A DNA stretch of 9,739 bases from an uncultured Ruminococcus sp. (GCA_902782875.1 CACZPE010000243.1:1-9739), one strand, 5' to 3'; counted from the first letter of the stretch, positions 1-6,548 are shown. Notes: generated by a model not told the origin, from the letters alone. Program-made: numbers and translations.

Positions 1-1
1 C

Positions 2-88
2 ACGGGCAGGCTGGCCGGTACGACCGGCAGCGATTTCGCATATTTGTTTTATGGATGCGATACAGTTTGCGGCCCGGTTGTTTTATAA
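2..88 (+). CDS. Possible 3' end of an upstream gene (partial)
   Basis: One plus-strand frame is open from the window edge to a TAA at 86-88 and would encode about 28 residues ending GCDTVCGPVVL. A second frame is also open to a TGA at 91-93, so the frame choice is weak. No family can be recognised from so short a tail. The stretch also holds a small inverted repeat, GCCGGT-acg-ACCGGC (14-28), with no following T-run, so it is not a convincing terminator. The call rests only on the open frame and its position before the promoter at 101-129. Confidence 0.25.
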   Translation, partial: TGRLAGTTGSDFAYLFYGCDTVCGPVVL

Positions 89-100
89 GTTGATATCCGC

Positions 101-129
101 TTGACATATCTGCCCGGATGTAATACAAT
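101..129 (+). promoter_or_regulatory. Sigma-A promoter for the GNAT gene
   Basis: A perfect -35 TTGACA (101-106) lies exactly 17 bp from a -10 TACAAT (124-129). This is a strong housekeeping promoter by sequence. Transcription should start near 136, where a 5-bp inverted repeat ATCAG-acac-CTGAT (133-146) straddles the start and could be an operator. The resulting leader to the ATG at 219 is about 80 nt. Confidence 0.75.
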
Positions 130-154
130 TAAATCAGACACCTGATGATATACA

Positions 155-182
155 ACTCCACTCTCCACACTCCAAACTCCAC
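155..182 (+). repeat. Four tandem copies of heptamer ACTCCAC in the 5' leader
   Basis: Four consecutive 7-mers read ACTCCAC, TCTCCAC, ACTCCAA and ACTCCAC, with at most one mismatch each to the consensus. The repeat sits between the promoter and the ribosome site of the GNAT gene, in a leader that is nearly free of G from about 147 to 206. Such a leader should be poorly structured. Copy-number change would alter leader length but not a reading frame. Confidence 0.7.
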
Positions 183-218
183 ACTTACCAGACCCTAAAC
201 CCTATCAAAGGAGGCACT

Positions 219-1031
219 ATGCTTAAAGATCTCATTATCAGAGCCGAAAGGCCCGAGGACTACAAACAGACCGAACTTATGGCGATGCGCAGCTTCTGGA
301 ACAAGTTCTGGCCGGGAGCGACCGAGCATTTCCTTATCCGCATAGTAAGAGAATCCGCGGATTATATCCCCGGAATAAGCCGTGTGGCCGAGCTTGACGG
401 AAAGATCGTCGGGGCGGTGTATTATACAAAAGCATGGATCGCTGACGGCGACAGCAGATATGAGATAGCGACCTTCGGCCCCCTTGCGGTAGAGCCGACA
501 CTTGAGGGGAACGATATCGGCGGCGCACTTATGAGAGAGACGCTGAAGCTTGCGAAACAGGCAGGCATCAAAGCCGTAGCGCTTATGGGAGAACCGTATT
601 ATTACCCCAGATTCGGATTTGAAAGGGGTGCGGAGTACGGCATCACCGATATAGAGGGCAATACCTTTGATGCGCTTATGTACATGCCCCTGTGTGAAGA
701 GGCACGCTCTGTAAAGGGAAAGCTGATAGAGAGCGCTGACTTTGAAAAACTGGACGACGAAAAGAAGCTTGAGGAGATCAACAGGGAATTCCCGACCTAC
801 AGAAAGGTCAAGGTGCAGGAAGGTTTCATGCAGATTTTCGGGCAGCATATCGGCGTGGTCGAATCCGTTGAGGGCGATACATATATGGTGCGGTACTGGG
901 AGCTGCTGATTCCCGCAAAGCTTTCGGATACCGTGGAAAAGCCTTCGGCAGGCAGCGATGTTATATTCACATGGGACCGCAAAGGCACATCGCTTATAAC
1001 TAAGGTATTCAGAAACCTTCTGGATGAATGA
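219..1031 (+). CDS. GNAT-family N-acetyltransferase, YhbS-like with a C-terminal extension
   Basis: A 270-residue cytoplasmic protein predicted to transfer an acetyl group from acetyl-CoA to an unknown amine. The N-terminal ~160 residues form the GNAT domain: beta strand GPLAV (87-91) leads into the acetyl-CoA pyrophosphate loop EGNDIGGAL (96-104), and GEPYYYPRFGF (124-134) is the signature strand seen in YhbS/COG3153 proteins. YhbS proteins are usually near 170 residues. The extra ~105 residues (166-270) start with a charged helix (EKLDDEKKLEEI) and then look beta-rich; I do not recognise that domain. The start is fixed by AAAGGAGG (207-214), 4 nt before ATG. The gene has its own sigma-A promoter and is convergent with the serpin gene. 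The substrate cannot be inferred. Confidence 0.88.
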   Translation: MLKDLIIRAERPEDYKQTELMAMRSFWNKFWPGATEHFLIRIVRESADYIPGISRVAELDGKIVGAVYYTKAWIADGDSRYEIATFGPLAVEPTLEGNDIGGALMRETLKLAKQAGIKAVALMGEPYYYPRFGFERGAEYGITDIEGNTFDALMYMPLCEEARSVKGKLIESADFEKLDDEKKLEEINREFPTYRKVKVQEGFMQIFGQHIGVVESVEGDTYMVRYWELLIPAKLSDTVEKPSAGSDVIFTWDRKGTSLITKVFRNLLDE

Positions 1032-1042
1032 GTCACAAAACG

Positions 1043-1079
1043 AGATCACCGCATCTGTGATATGCAGATGCGGTGATCT
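1043..1079. terminator. Hairpin between convergent genes, probable terminator
   Basis: A perfect 15-bp stem (1043-1057 with 1065-1079) closes a 7-nt loop. It lies 11 nt after the GNAT stop and 42 nt after the serpin stop. On the minus strand the stem is followed by CGTTTTG, a short T-run fitting termination of the serpin operon. On the plus strand no T-run follows, so action in that direction would be weaker. Confidence 0.65.
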
Positions 1080-1121
1080 GTTCAGCGGCCGCGGATAAAT
1101 CCGATACCGCCTGCGGTACGG

Positions 1122-2741
1122 TTATTCGGGCATACTTACAGGCGTGTTGACTATACCTGTAAACACAGGCATACCCGTCTCGCTGACTATCTCAAATATA
1201 AACGGCTTGTCAAATGTGATGCTTATTTCGTCGGGGCTTATCTCCTCAAAGCCCTCGGTCATTTCTATTACAGTGTATGATGCAGCCTTGCAGCCGTCCT
1301 CATCGATCACTACCCTTGATGCCTGTTCAGCCTTGGTTATGGCGATATCACCGTCACAGAGAGGGGAGAAATCAGCCGTATTGGCGTCAAATGCATCGGT
1401 GATGCCCATTTTCTTCATGCCGTCGATAAGGTCTGTTTCGGATGACACATCAAATGCAGGCAGGGAGATATGGGTGCATGCCCTGATGCTGTCGTCATAA
1501 ACGGAACGCTTCATCATATAATCCATAGTTCTGCTGTCATTTATAAGCTCGCTGACAGTTACGCCGTCATCGGGAAGTATAAGGCGCACAGAACCGTTCC
1601 CCTCTATATCGAGGCTTACAGCAGCGAAGTTTTCGCCTCTGCAGAAGCTTGTGAGCATATCGCCGTTCAGGAAGTCACACTGTATATCACCGTCGGGAGC
1701 ATGGAATGTACCCTCTGCGGTACGTTCCTTATCAAAAGCTTCAGCCCATTTGCCGCTGTAATTGACGGTGGAAGCGAGTGTTAGCACCATATCGGGCGAC
1801 ATCCTGTGATCCTGTATGTTGTCTGAAAGAAGACCGTCGGTCTGCTCGTTTATCCAGTTTCTGAACATCTCGTTGTATTCATCGGATTCGGGCGAACCGC
1901 TGAATACAGATGCATAGTAGTTGTCGGAAACATTTTTTACGGTATCGGGATTATAGCTCTTGAGACGGTTTGTCCACATGGAGTTTGCAAGTATGCTCTT
2001 TGATGCACCGTCATCCATGAAATTTGCGAGCCATACCGATCTTGCGTGAGAGCGCAGAGTATCTATATCCTTCCCTGAAAGTGCATCGAGCAGCTGCTGT
2101 CTGGTGTTGCCGTCAGAGACCTCTGCAGTCATGGCAAGCGCCATGTACAGGCTCAGCGGGGAGTATACCCTGTTTTCGTTTCCCGCATCCGCAAGGAATA
2201 TCGGCGCACTGGCTGAAAAGAATTTGTCAAAGCCTTCATCATATCCCTCGGGCTGGTTCCTTACCGACCTTACCGAGTCATACCACGCATCAAACGGATC
2301 GACGGGATCTGACATATACGTGGATTCTTCCGCAAGGGCGGGATAGGGAGCCATTTCGGGATATACAGCCTTTGAAAGTACTGTCGCCTTGCCTGCGGGA
2401 ACAGATTTTGTTACACCTGATACTCCATAGGTCATAGTGTCGTCCTTGTCTGCAGGTATTTGTTCAGTTTCTGTAGGAACAAATTCGGTTTCTGGTAGCA
2501 CTTCATTGGGGATATTACCTGCAGACTGAGTCGTCGTGCCGCTGCCCGGTCTGTCTTTTATCACACTGATATCATCCGCATCATTCTTCGGCATCATTAT
2601 CACGCCGCATATCACCGCAGCGGCACACATACCGCCGAGTATTATCCATCTTGTTATGTTTTTCTTTTTCTGCTGCAGTGAGGGGATGAGTTTTTCATCT
2701 GTCTCACCTATCACATCCATAAGTATTTCGTTGTTTTTCAT
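1122..2741 (-). CDS. Membrane-anchored serpin with anti-sigma-like N-terminus
   Basis: A 539-residue protein in three parts. Residues 1-31 are cytoplasmic and charged, opening MKNNEILMDVIGETDEKLIP. Residues 32-50 form one transmembrane helix with K/R on the inner side (KKKNITRW), giving N-in topology. A Pro/Thr/Glu-rich extracellular linker (about 51-165) leads to a serpin domain (about 165-535). Serpin marks include YSPLSLYMALAM (193-204), NYSGKW (327-332), DFSPL (457-461), hinge EDGCKAASYT (481-490) and DKPFIFEI (511-518). Serpins trap serine or cysteine proteases by a conformational change after loop cleavage. P17 Glu, P15 Gly and Ala at P12-P11 suit an inhibitor; P14 Cys and P9 Tyr are unusual. 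Shutter His is replaced by Gln473. ATG overlaps the upstream ECF sigma stop (ATGA), with ribosome site GGAAGGG (2747-2753). The N-terminus resembles clostridial proteins encoded directly after ECF sigma genes, so an anti-sigma role is inferred, not proven. Confidence 0.93.
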   Translation of the reverse strand: MKNNEILMDVIGETDEKLIPSLQQKKKNITRWIILGGMCAAAVICGVIMMPKNDADDISVIKDRPGSGTTTQSAGNIPNEVLPETEFVPTETEQIPADKDDTMTYGVSGVTKSVPAGKATVLSKAVYPEMAPYPALAEESTYMSDPVDPFDAWYDSVRSVRNQPEGYDEGFDKFFSASAPIFLADAGNENRVYSPLSLYMALAMTAEVSDGNTRQQLLDALSGKDIDTLRSHARSVWLANFMDDGASKSILANSMWTNRLKSYNPDTVKNVSDNYYASVFSGSPESDEYNEMFRNWINEQTDGLLSDNIQDHRMSPDMVLTLASTVNYSGKWAEAFDKERTAEGTFHAPDGDIQCDFLNGDMLTSFCRGENFAAVSLDIEGNGSVRLILPDDGVTVSELINDSRTMDYMMKRSVYDDSIRACTHISLPAFDVSSETDLIDGMKKMGITDAFDANTADFSPLCDGDIAITKAEQASRVVIDEDGCKAASYTVIEMTEGFEEISPDEISITFDKPFIFEIVSETGMPVFTGIVNTPVSMPE

Positions 2742-3286
2742 ATTATCCCTTCCTTTTCAAAATGCTCCTTCAGTCTCCTGCGTGTGCGTGAAAGCGTCAT
2801 CTTCACCGCACCCTCGGATATGCCGCAGCGCTTGGCTATATCGCTTACGGGCATCATATACCAGTAGCGGTAAAGGAATATATCTCTGTTCTTTTCGGGC
2901 AGACCGTACAGGTATGTGTTGAGCATATCCCTGAGTGCTATCCTGTCCTCTATGGGGCTTTCCTCGCCGATGCACTCACTGAGCTCATCAAGACACAGTG
3001 CTGTCTGGCCGCCGCCGCATTTCTGCGACCTGTCCTTTCTGTATCTGTCTATGGCCAGATTTCTTGTTATCCTGCCGAAAAATACTGCCAGCCTGTTCGG
3101 GCGTTCGGGCGGCATAGCGTTCCATGCACGCATCCATGTGTCATTGACACATTCCTCCGTATCCTCAGCAGAATGTATGATATTCCTTGCTATTGTGCTG
3201 CAGTAAGGACCGTATTTTGTGTCGCTCTCGCTGATGGCGGATTCATCCCTCTTCCAATAGAGCTCTATTATTCCGCTGTCCTCCAT
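2738..3286 (-). CDS. ECF-type RNA polymerase sigma factor
   Basis: A 182-residue extracytoplasmic-function sigma-70 factor, normal length for the family. Region 2 covers about residues 10-88, with the core-binding DTEECVNDTWMRAWN (42-56) and the -10-reading FFGRITRNLAIDRYRK (69-84). Region 4 covers about 118-176, with the LPEKNRDIFLYRYWY helix (129-143) and the helix-turn-helix DIAKRCGISEGAVKMTLSRTRRRL (149-172) that reads the -35. Start ATG (3286-3284) is preceded by GGAGGTG (3291-3297). It overlaps the membrane serpin by 4 nt, so the two should be translationally coupled. Two promoters precede it: a sigma-A one and an ECF-type one that matches the promoter of the other serpin gene, suggesting autoregulation. 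The partner and target assignments are inferred from gene order and promoter likeness. Confidence 0.93.
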   Translation of the reverse strand: MEDSGIIELYWKRDESAISESDTKYGPYCSTIARNIIHSAEDTEECVNDTWMRAWNAMPPERPNRLAVFFGRITRNLAIDRYRKDRSQKCGGGQTALCLDELSECIGEESPIEDRIALRDMLNTYLYGLPEKNRDIFLYRYWYMMPVSDIAKRCGISEGAVKMTLSRTRRRLKEHFEKEGII

Positions 3287-3318
3287 ATTGCACCTCCGCT
3301 TTCTGTTTCATACATAAG

Positions 3319-3345
3319 GACGGAAAAAACGTGTCAAAGGTAACA
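3319..3345 (-). promoter_or_regulatory. ECF-type promoter of the sigma-serpin operon
   Basis: On the minus strand, TGTTACCTTT starts at 3345 and CGTC ends at 3319, with 16 nt between TGTTACC and CGTC. This matches the general ECF layout (AAC-type -35, CGT-type -10, about 16-nt spacer). The same two boxes at exactly the same distance precede the upstream serpin gene. Transcription would start about 25 nt before the sigma ATG, still including the ribosome site at 3291-3297. Confidence 0.7.
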
Positions 3346-3374
3346 CCCGATCCGAAAATATGAAAAACATATAT

Positions 3375-3403
3375 ATTATACCATAAAGCAGTACCAATCT
3401 CAA
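3375..3403 (-). promoter_or_regulatory. Sigma-A promoter of the sigma-serpin operon
   Basis: On the minus strand, -35 TTGAGA (3403-3398) is 17 bp from a consensus -10 TATAAT (3380-3375), with a TG at the extended -10 position. It lies about 30 nt upstream of the ECF-type promoter and could supply basal sigma and anchor protein before induction. Confidence 0.75.
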
Positions 3404-3441
3404 GACATAGGTGATAAAAAACTGGCGCGTGCAAAGCCTGC

Positions 3442-4929
3442 TTATACGGGATCATTGACTACGCCTACAAAGAGAGGTGTGTCTGTCTCGCTCATTATCT
3501 CAAAGATAAACGGTCTGTCAAATTTTATCTTGCCTATGGATTCATATCCACCGTCGGAATCCGGTATAGCAAATGCGGTAGTATAAGCAGCAGCCCTGCA
3601 ACCGTTTTCATCTATCAAAGTCCTTGAGTCCTGCGAAGCCTTGCCTATGAAGATATCATCCGCATCAGACAGCGGGCTGAAATCGGAGACACTCGCATCA
3701 AAAGCATCTGTTATGCCCATCTCTTTCAGGCCGTCGATAAGGTCTGTATGTGAAGATATATCAAACTTCGGTACGGATATTTCGGCCCAGACAGTCTGTA
3801 TAGGTTCGCAGTCAGACGGCATAAGCATATATTCAAGCACATCTGCCTGTATCTCTTTGATATGTCCGTGCTCAAATCCGCACTCACACGGCTCCCATAC
3901 TATGGTGTCGGGATCGGCAGGTTCGCCGGGCTTTCTGCAGGCAGCGATAAGTCCGGCCGGGGATATGCCTTCGGCAGGCAGGATAAGTCTCATTTCGCCG
4001 TTGTTTTCAAGCGGCAGTATCACAGATGTGAAATCCTTGCCGTTATAGTATCCGACATTCCTGGAGCCGTTGAGAAATTCGGTCGTTATATCTCCCGCAG
4101 GAGAGCGGAAAACATCTTTTTCGGTTAGACCAGTATAAAACCAGTCTGACCATCTTCCGCTGTAGTTTATCGTTGAGGCAAGAACAAGTATCATCTGAGG
4201 ATCCATACGGATATTCTCAGCATGACCCGACAGCAGACCGTCGGTCTGACTGTTGAGCCAGCTGCTGAACAGTGCGTTGTATTCATCGGATTCGGGATCA
4301 CCGCTGTATGCTGAGGCATAGTAATTGTCTGCTATTGTGTCCATTATCCAGGGATTACAGGTGATCTTGTCAGAAGCCCAGAGCGAATTTGCAAGAACGG
4401 ACCTCGATACGCCGTCATCGAAATAGTTGATTTCCCATAATGCCTTTGCGTTTTTTCGCAGGGCTTTGATATCAGGCTGCCCGAGGGCATCGAGTATCTG
4501 CTGACGGGTATTTCCGTTTGTGATCTCTGCGGTCATTCCGAGCGCAAGGAAAAGGCTGAGAGGGGAATATACCGTGTTGTCGGAGGTATCTGTTATAAAT
4601 GTGCGGGTACTGTTACGGAAGAAAGGAGCAAAGCCCTCCCTGCATCCGTCGGGCACGCTGTGCCGCTTTTCTACTGCAGACTGCCACTCTTTATACTGCT
4701 GTTTGTATTTATTTATGTTTGCACTAGAGAATTCGGGATACTGCGGGATATCGGGGTATTCCGCAGATGCGAGTACTGTCGGCTGTTTTGCGCCCGCGGC
4801 ATCGGGAGATGTTGCGGATACCATGTTCTGTGCGCATCCCGGCAGGAAGAGCCCGCCTATGAGAGAAACGGCATAAAGTCCGCCGAGAGCATATTTTGCT
4901 GCATGAGATATGTTTGTTCTGTTTTTCAT
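3442..4929 (-). CDS. Serpin lipoprotein
   Basis: A 495-residue exported protease-inhibitor candidate and paralogue of the membrane serpin. Residues 1-31 form a lipoprotein signal peptide: basic N-terminus, hydrophobic core, then LPGC with Cys32 as the lipidation site. A linker contains TVLASAEYPDIPQYP (51-65), which matches the pre-serpin segment of the neighbour. The serpin domain (about 97-495) carries YSPLSLFLALGM (121-132), NYSGRW (255-260), hinge ENGCRAAAYT (441-450) and DRPFIFEI (471-478). By canonical counting from P17 Glu441 the bond is Asp457-Ser458, within AIPDSD, but the loop is about five residues longer than in alpha-1-antitrypsin. Residues 334-376 are an insertion absent from the neighbour. 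I chose ATG at 4929 over the longer frame from 5082 because AAAGAAGG (4938-4945) precedes it and the signal peptide begins there; the ECF promoter also lies inside the longer frame. Confidence 0.92.
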   Translation of the reverse strand: MKNRTNISHAAKYALGGLYAVSLIGGLFLPGCAQNMVSATSPDAAGAKQPTVLASAEYPDIPQYPEFSSANINKYKQQYKEWQSAVEKRHSVPDGCREGFAPFFRNSTRTFITDTSDNTVYSPLSLFLALGMTAEITNGNTRQQILDALGQPDIKALRKNAKALWEINYFDDGVSRSVLANSLWASDKITCNPWIMDTIADNYYASAYSGDPESDEYNALFSSWLNSQTDGLLSGHAENIRMDPQMILVLASTINYSGRWSDWFYTGLTEKDVFRSPAGDITTEFLNGSRNVGYYNGKDFTSVILPLENNGEMRLILPAEGISPAGLIAACRKPGEPADPDTIVWEPCECGFEHGHIKEIQADVLEYMLMPSDCEPIQTVWAEISVPKFDISSHTDLIDGLKEMGITDAFDASVSDFSPLSDADDIFIGKASQDSRTLIDENGCRAAAYTTAFAIPDSDGGYESIGKIKFDRPFIFEIMSETDTPLFVGVVNDPV

Positions 4930-4975
4930 AAAGTCTGCCTTCTTTCCTTTGTTTTTGAAGTCCTTCACAAGTAAA

Positions 4976-5002
4976 GACGCAAACGACATACAAAAGGTAA
5001 CA
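4976..5002 (-). promoter_or_regulatory. ECF-type promoter of the serpin lipoprotein gene
   Basis: On the minus strand, TGTTACCTTT starts at 5002 and CGTC ends at 4976, again 16 nt between TGTTACC and CGTC. The first ten bases and the CGTC position are identical to the promoter before the sigma gene, while the spacers differ. The start would fall near 4968, giving a leader of about 40 nt to ATG 4929. I saw no good sigma-A promoter for this gene on this strand, so it may depend on the ECF factor. Confidence 0.7.
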
Positions 5003-5009
5003 GGAGATA

Positions 5010-5023
5010 GGAAAAATTTTTCC
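5010..5023. repeat. 14-bp perfect A/T palindrome upstream of the ECF promoter
   Basis: GGAAAAATTTTTCC is a perfect palindrome ending 8 nt upstream of the -35 box of the serpin lipoprotein promoter (minus strand). Its A- and T-runs could act as an UP-like element or bent DNA, or as an operator. There is no equivalent before the sigma gene. Confidence 0.5.
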
Positions 5024-5145
5024 GCAGATGCAGCTTGTTTATCGCGGCCATAACACATTTTTTCGCAGATAATGCATATCATACAATGGGATCGGGAGTT
5101 TTATGTATAATGTGACGAAAATATGAAATATAATTCAAACACATG

Positions 5146-5174
5146 TTGAAAAACACGTTGAAATTTGATATAAT
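5146..5174 (+). promoter_or_regulatory. Sigma-A promoter of the acyltransferase-CDF operon
   Basis: TTGAAA (5146-5151) lies 17 bp from a consensus TATAAT (5169-5174), with TG at the extended -10 position. Two direct repeats, ACATGTTGAAA (5141-5151) and ACACGTTGAAA (5153-5163), 12 nt apart, overlap the -35 and spacer and may be a regulator site. The start should be near 5181, about 55 nt before ATG 5237. Confidence 0.75.
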
Positions 5175-5236
5175 GGTGAATATTAAGTTAATTGTAAGCG
5201 CGTGCTTATAAAATTCTGACAACAGGAGGTCCGGAT

Positions 5237-6511
5237 ATGAAATACAGCATGGATACCTACAGATTATATGCAAGTGAAAAGATATTCTCATTTGTGATCA
5301 GAATAAGGGTGACTATGAAGGAGAATGTAGATATCGATATTCTGCGTCATGCGGTCAATGCTGCCATAAAGCGGTATCCGTACTTTTCCGTCGAAGTGGT
5401 ACACGGCGAAGACGGCGGATATGATCTTATCCCGAACAGCAGAGAGATAGTGGTCATCACGACTTCATCAAAGCTGCCTGATCTGTGCACCGATGAAGTG
5501 AACAGACATATGCTTTACGTAGACTGTGAAGGACGGGATATCTACTTCAATATCAGTCATTCCATGTGCGGCGGCAGAGGTGCGCTTCCGTGGGTGATGA
5601 CGAATATATACCAGTACGTTGTCGAGAGATATGGCGTTGTCCCTGATGCCCCGGGTATAAGAAAACCCGACAGTGAGCTTTTTGAGGATGAGGTCACAGA
5701 GCCGTCCCTTGATATGCTTTCGGATGATGAACCGATATATGAGTACAAGAGCAGAAAGCCCGTGGTCATGATGCTTGACTATCTCAACGGTATGTATAAT
5801 CCGTTTAAGAGGGACCCGAATTATTATGTATTTACCTTTGCGCAGAAGGATATCATTTCATACGCCAAAAGAAATGATTCAAGTGTCGCAGCTTTCTTTC
5901 TTACGGCTATGGCAAAAGCACTCGATAAGGTGCTGCCTGAGAAATATCAGGTTATAGGAGGAGAAGTTGCGCATAATCCTGCGGCAGATATAGGTCTTCC
6001 GAATTCGCATCATGATCTTCTGACACATGTGCATATAGACTATGACAGAAAATATCTCAGAGAGAATATGGACAAGCTGGGTACACTGACCCGCGGTCAG
6101 ATAATTCTTCAGACAGACAGGACGGTCGTTGACAAAGAGCTTCGCAGGACTTTTACACACTGGGGCAGTATCGACAACGCAACAGGGCTGAAAAACAAAA
6201 TTGCCTGCAATGCAAAGAACGATCCGTCACAGGGCAAGGATGCACAGCATGGTACATTCATATCAAATTACTCCGGATGGATGGACTGGGGCGAGGTTGC
6301 TGATTATGTGGAATCATACGTGATCATAGTTGAAGGGCATCTGCTGCTTGAGGTGACTTCTTTGGCGGATAAGATATTTGTATCATTCATGCAGCTGATC
6401 AGAGAGACAAAGTATGTTGATGCATTCGGCAAAGTAATGGAGGAACTGGATATACCGTACAGGACCGAGGGCCCGTTCCCCAAGAATCAGCCCAGGCACA
6501 GGCTGCCGTAA
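5237..6511 (+). CDS. Condensation/alcohol-acetyltransferase-fold protein
   Basis: A 424-residue soluble protein resembling the chloramphenicol-acetyltransferase-like fold shared by alcohol acetyltransferases, wax-ester synthases and NRPS condensation domains. The N-terminal half has the expected order: DILRHAVNAAIKRYPYF (34-50), then strand DIYFNISHSMCGGRGALPW (101-119), which aligns with the active-site HxxxDG region. Here the six residues are HSMCGG (108-113): His108 and the last Gly are kept, but the Asp is Gly. Near the C-terminus, SNYSGWMDWGE (343-353) sits where a structural DFGWG-like segment is expected. Family members pass acyl groups to alcohols or amines; the substrate is unknown. 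The start is supported by AGGAGGT (5224-5230). It is first in an operon with a membrane acyltransferase, so a role in acylating an envelope glycan or lipid is possible but inferred. Confidence 0.72.
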   Translation: MKYSMDTYRLYASEKIFSFVIRIRVTMKENVDIDILRHAVNAAIKRYPYFSVEVVHGEDGGYDLIPNSREIVVITTSSKLPDLCTDEVNRHMLYVDCEGRDIYFNISHSMCGGRGALPWVMTNIYQYVVERYGVVPDAPGIRKPDSELFEDEVTEPSLDMLSDDEPIYEYKSRKPVVMMLDYLNGMYNPFKRDPNYYVFTFAQKDIISYAKRNDSSVAAFFLTAMAKALDKVLPEKYQVIGGEVAHNPAADIGLPNSHHDLLTHVHIDYDRKYLRENMDKLGTLTRGQIILQTDRTVVDKELRRTFTHWGSIDNATGLKNKIACNAKNDPSQGKDAQHGTFISNYSGWMDWGEVADYVESYVIIVEGHLLLEVTSLADKIFVSFMQLIRETKYVDAFGKVMEELDIPYRTEGPFPKNQPRHRLP

Positions 6512-6548
6512 AATCATTTGTTCATAAGATATGACAGTCAGCTGTATA

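Larger units (their letters stand above)
4930..5236. other. 307-bp divergent intergenic region
   Basis: It separates the serpin lipoprotein gene from the rightward operon. It holds the ECF-type promoter (4976-5002, minus), a perfect 14-bp palindrome GGAAAAATTTTTCC (5010-5023), the sigma-A promoter (5146-5174, plus) and a small leader hairpin TAAGC-gcgt-GCTTA near 5192-5205. The stretch 5024-5140 shows nothing I can assign. Confidence 0.6.

Noticed and set aside
14..28. Terminator at the left edge
   Set aside because: The 6-bp stem GCCGGT/ACCGGC is not followed by a T-run and lies inside a possible coding tail.
195..1049. 284-codon minus-strand open frame opposite the GNAT gene
   Set aside because: The plus-strand frame carries clear GNAT motifs, a promoter and a ribosome site; the antisense frame has none of these.
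3416..3441. Terminator after the serpin lipoprotein
   Set aside because: A six-base T-run on the minus strand is present, but only a 3-bp GGC/GCC stem precedes it, so I did not call a terminator. Read-through into the sigma operon is possible.
4930..5082. 51-residue N-terminal extension of the serpin lipoprotein starting at 5082
   Set aside because: It would hide a clear lipoprotein signal peptide behind a Cys-rich leader, lacks a ribosome site, and covers the ECF promoter. ATG 4929 has AAAGAAGG in place.
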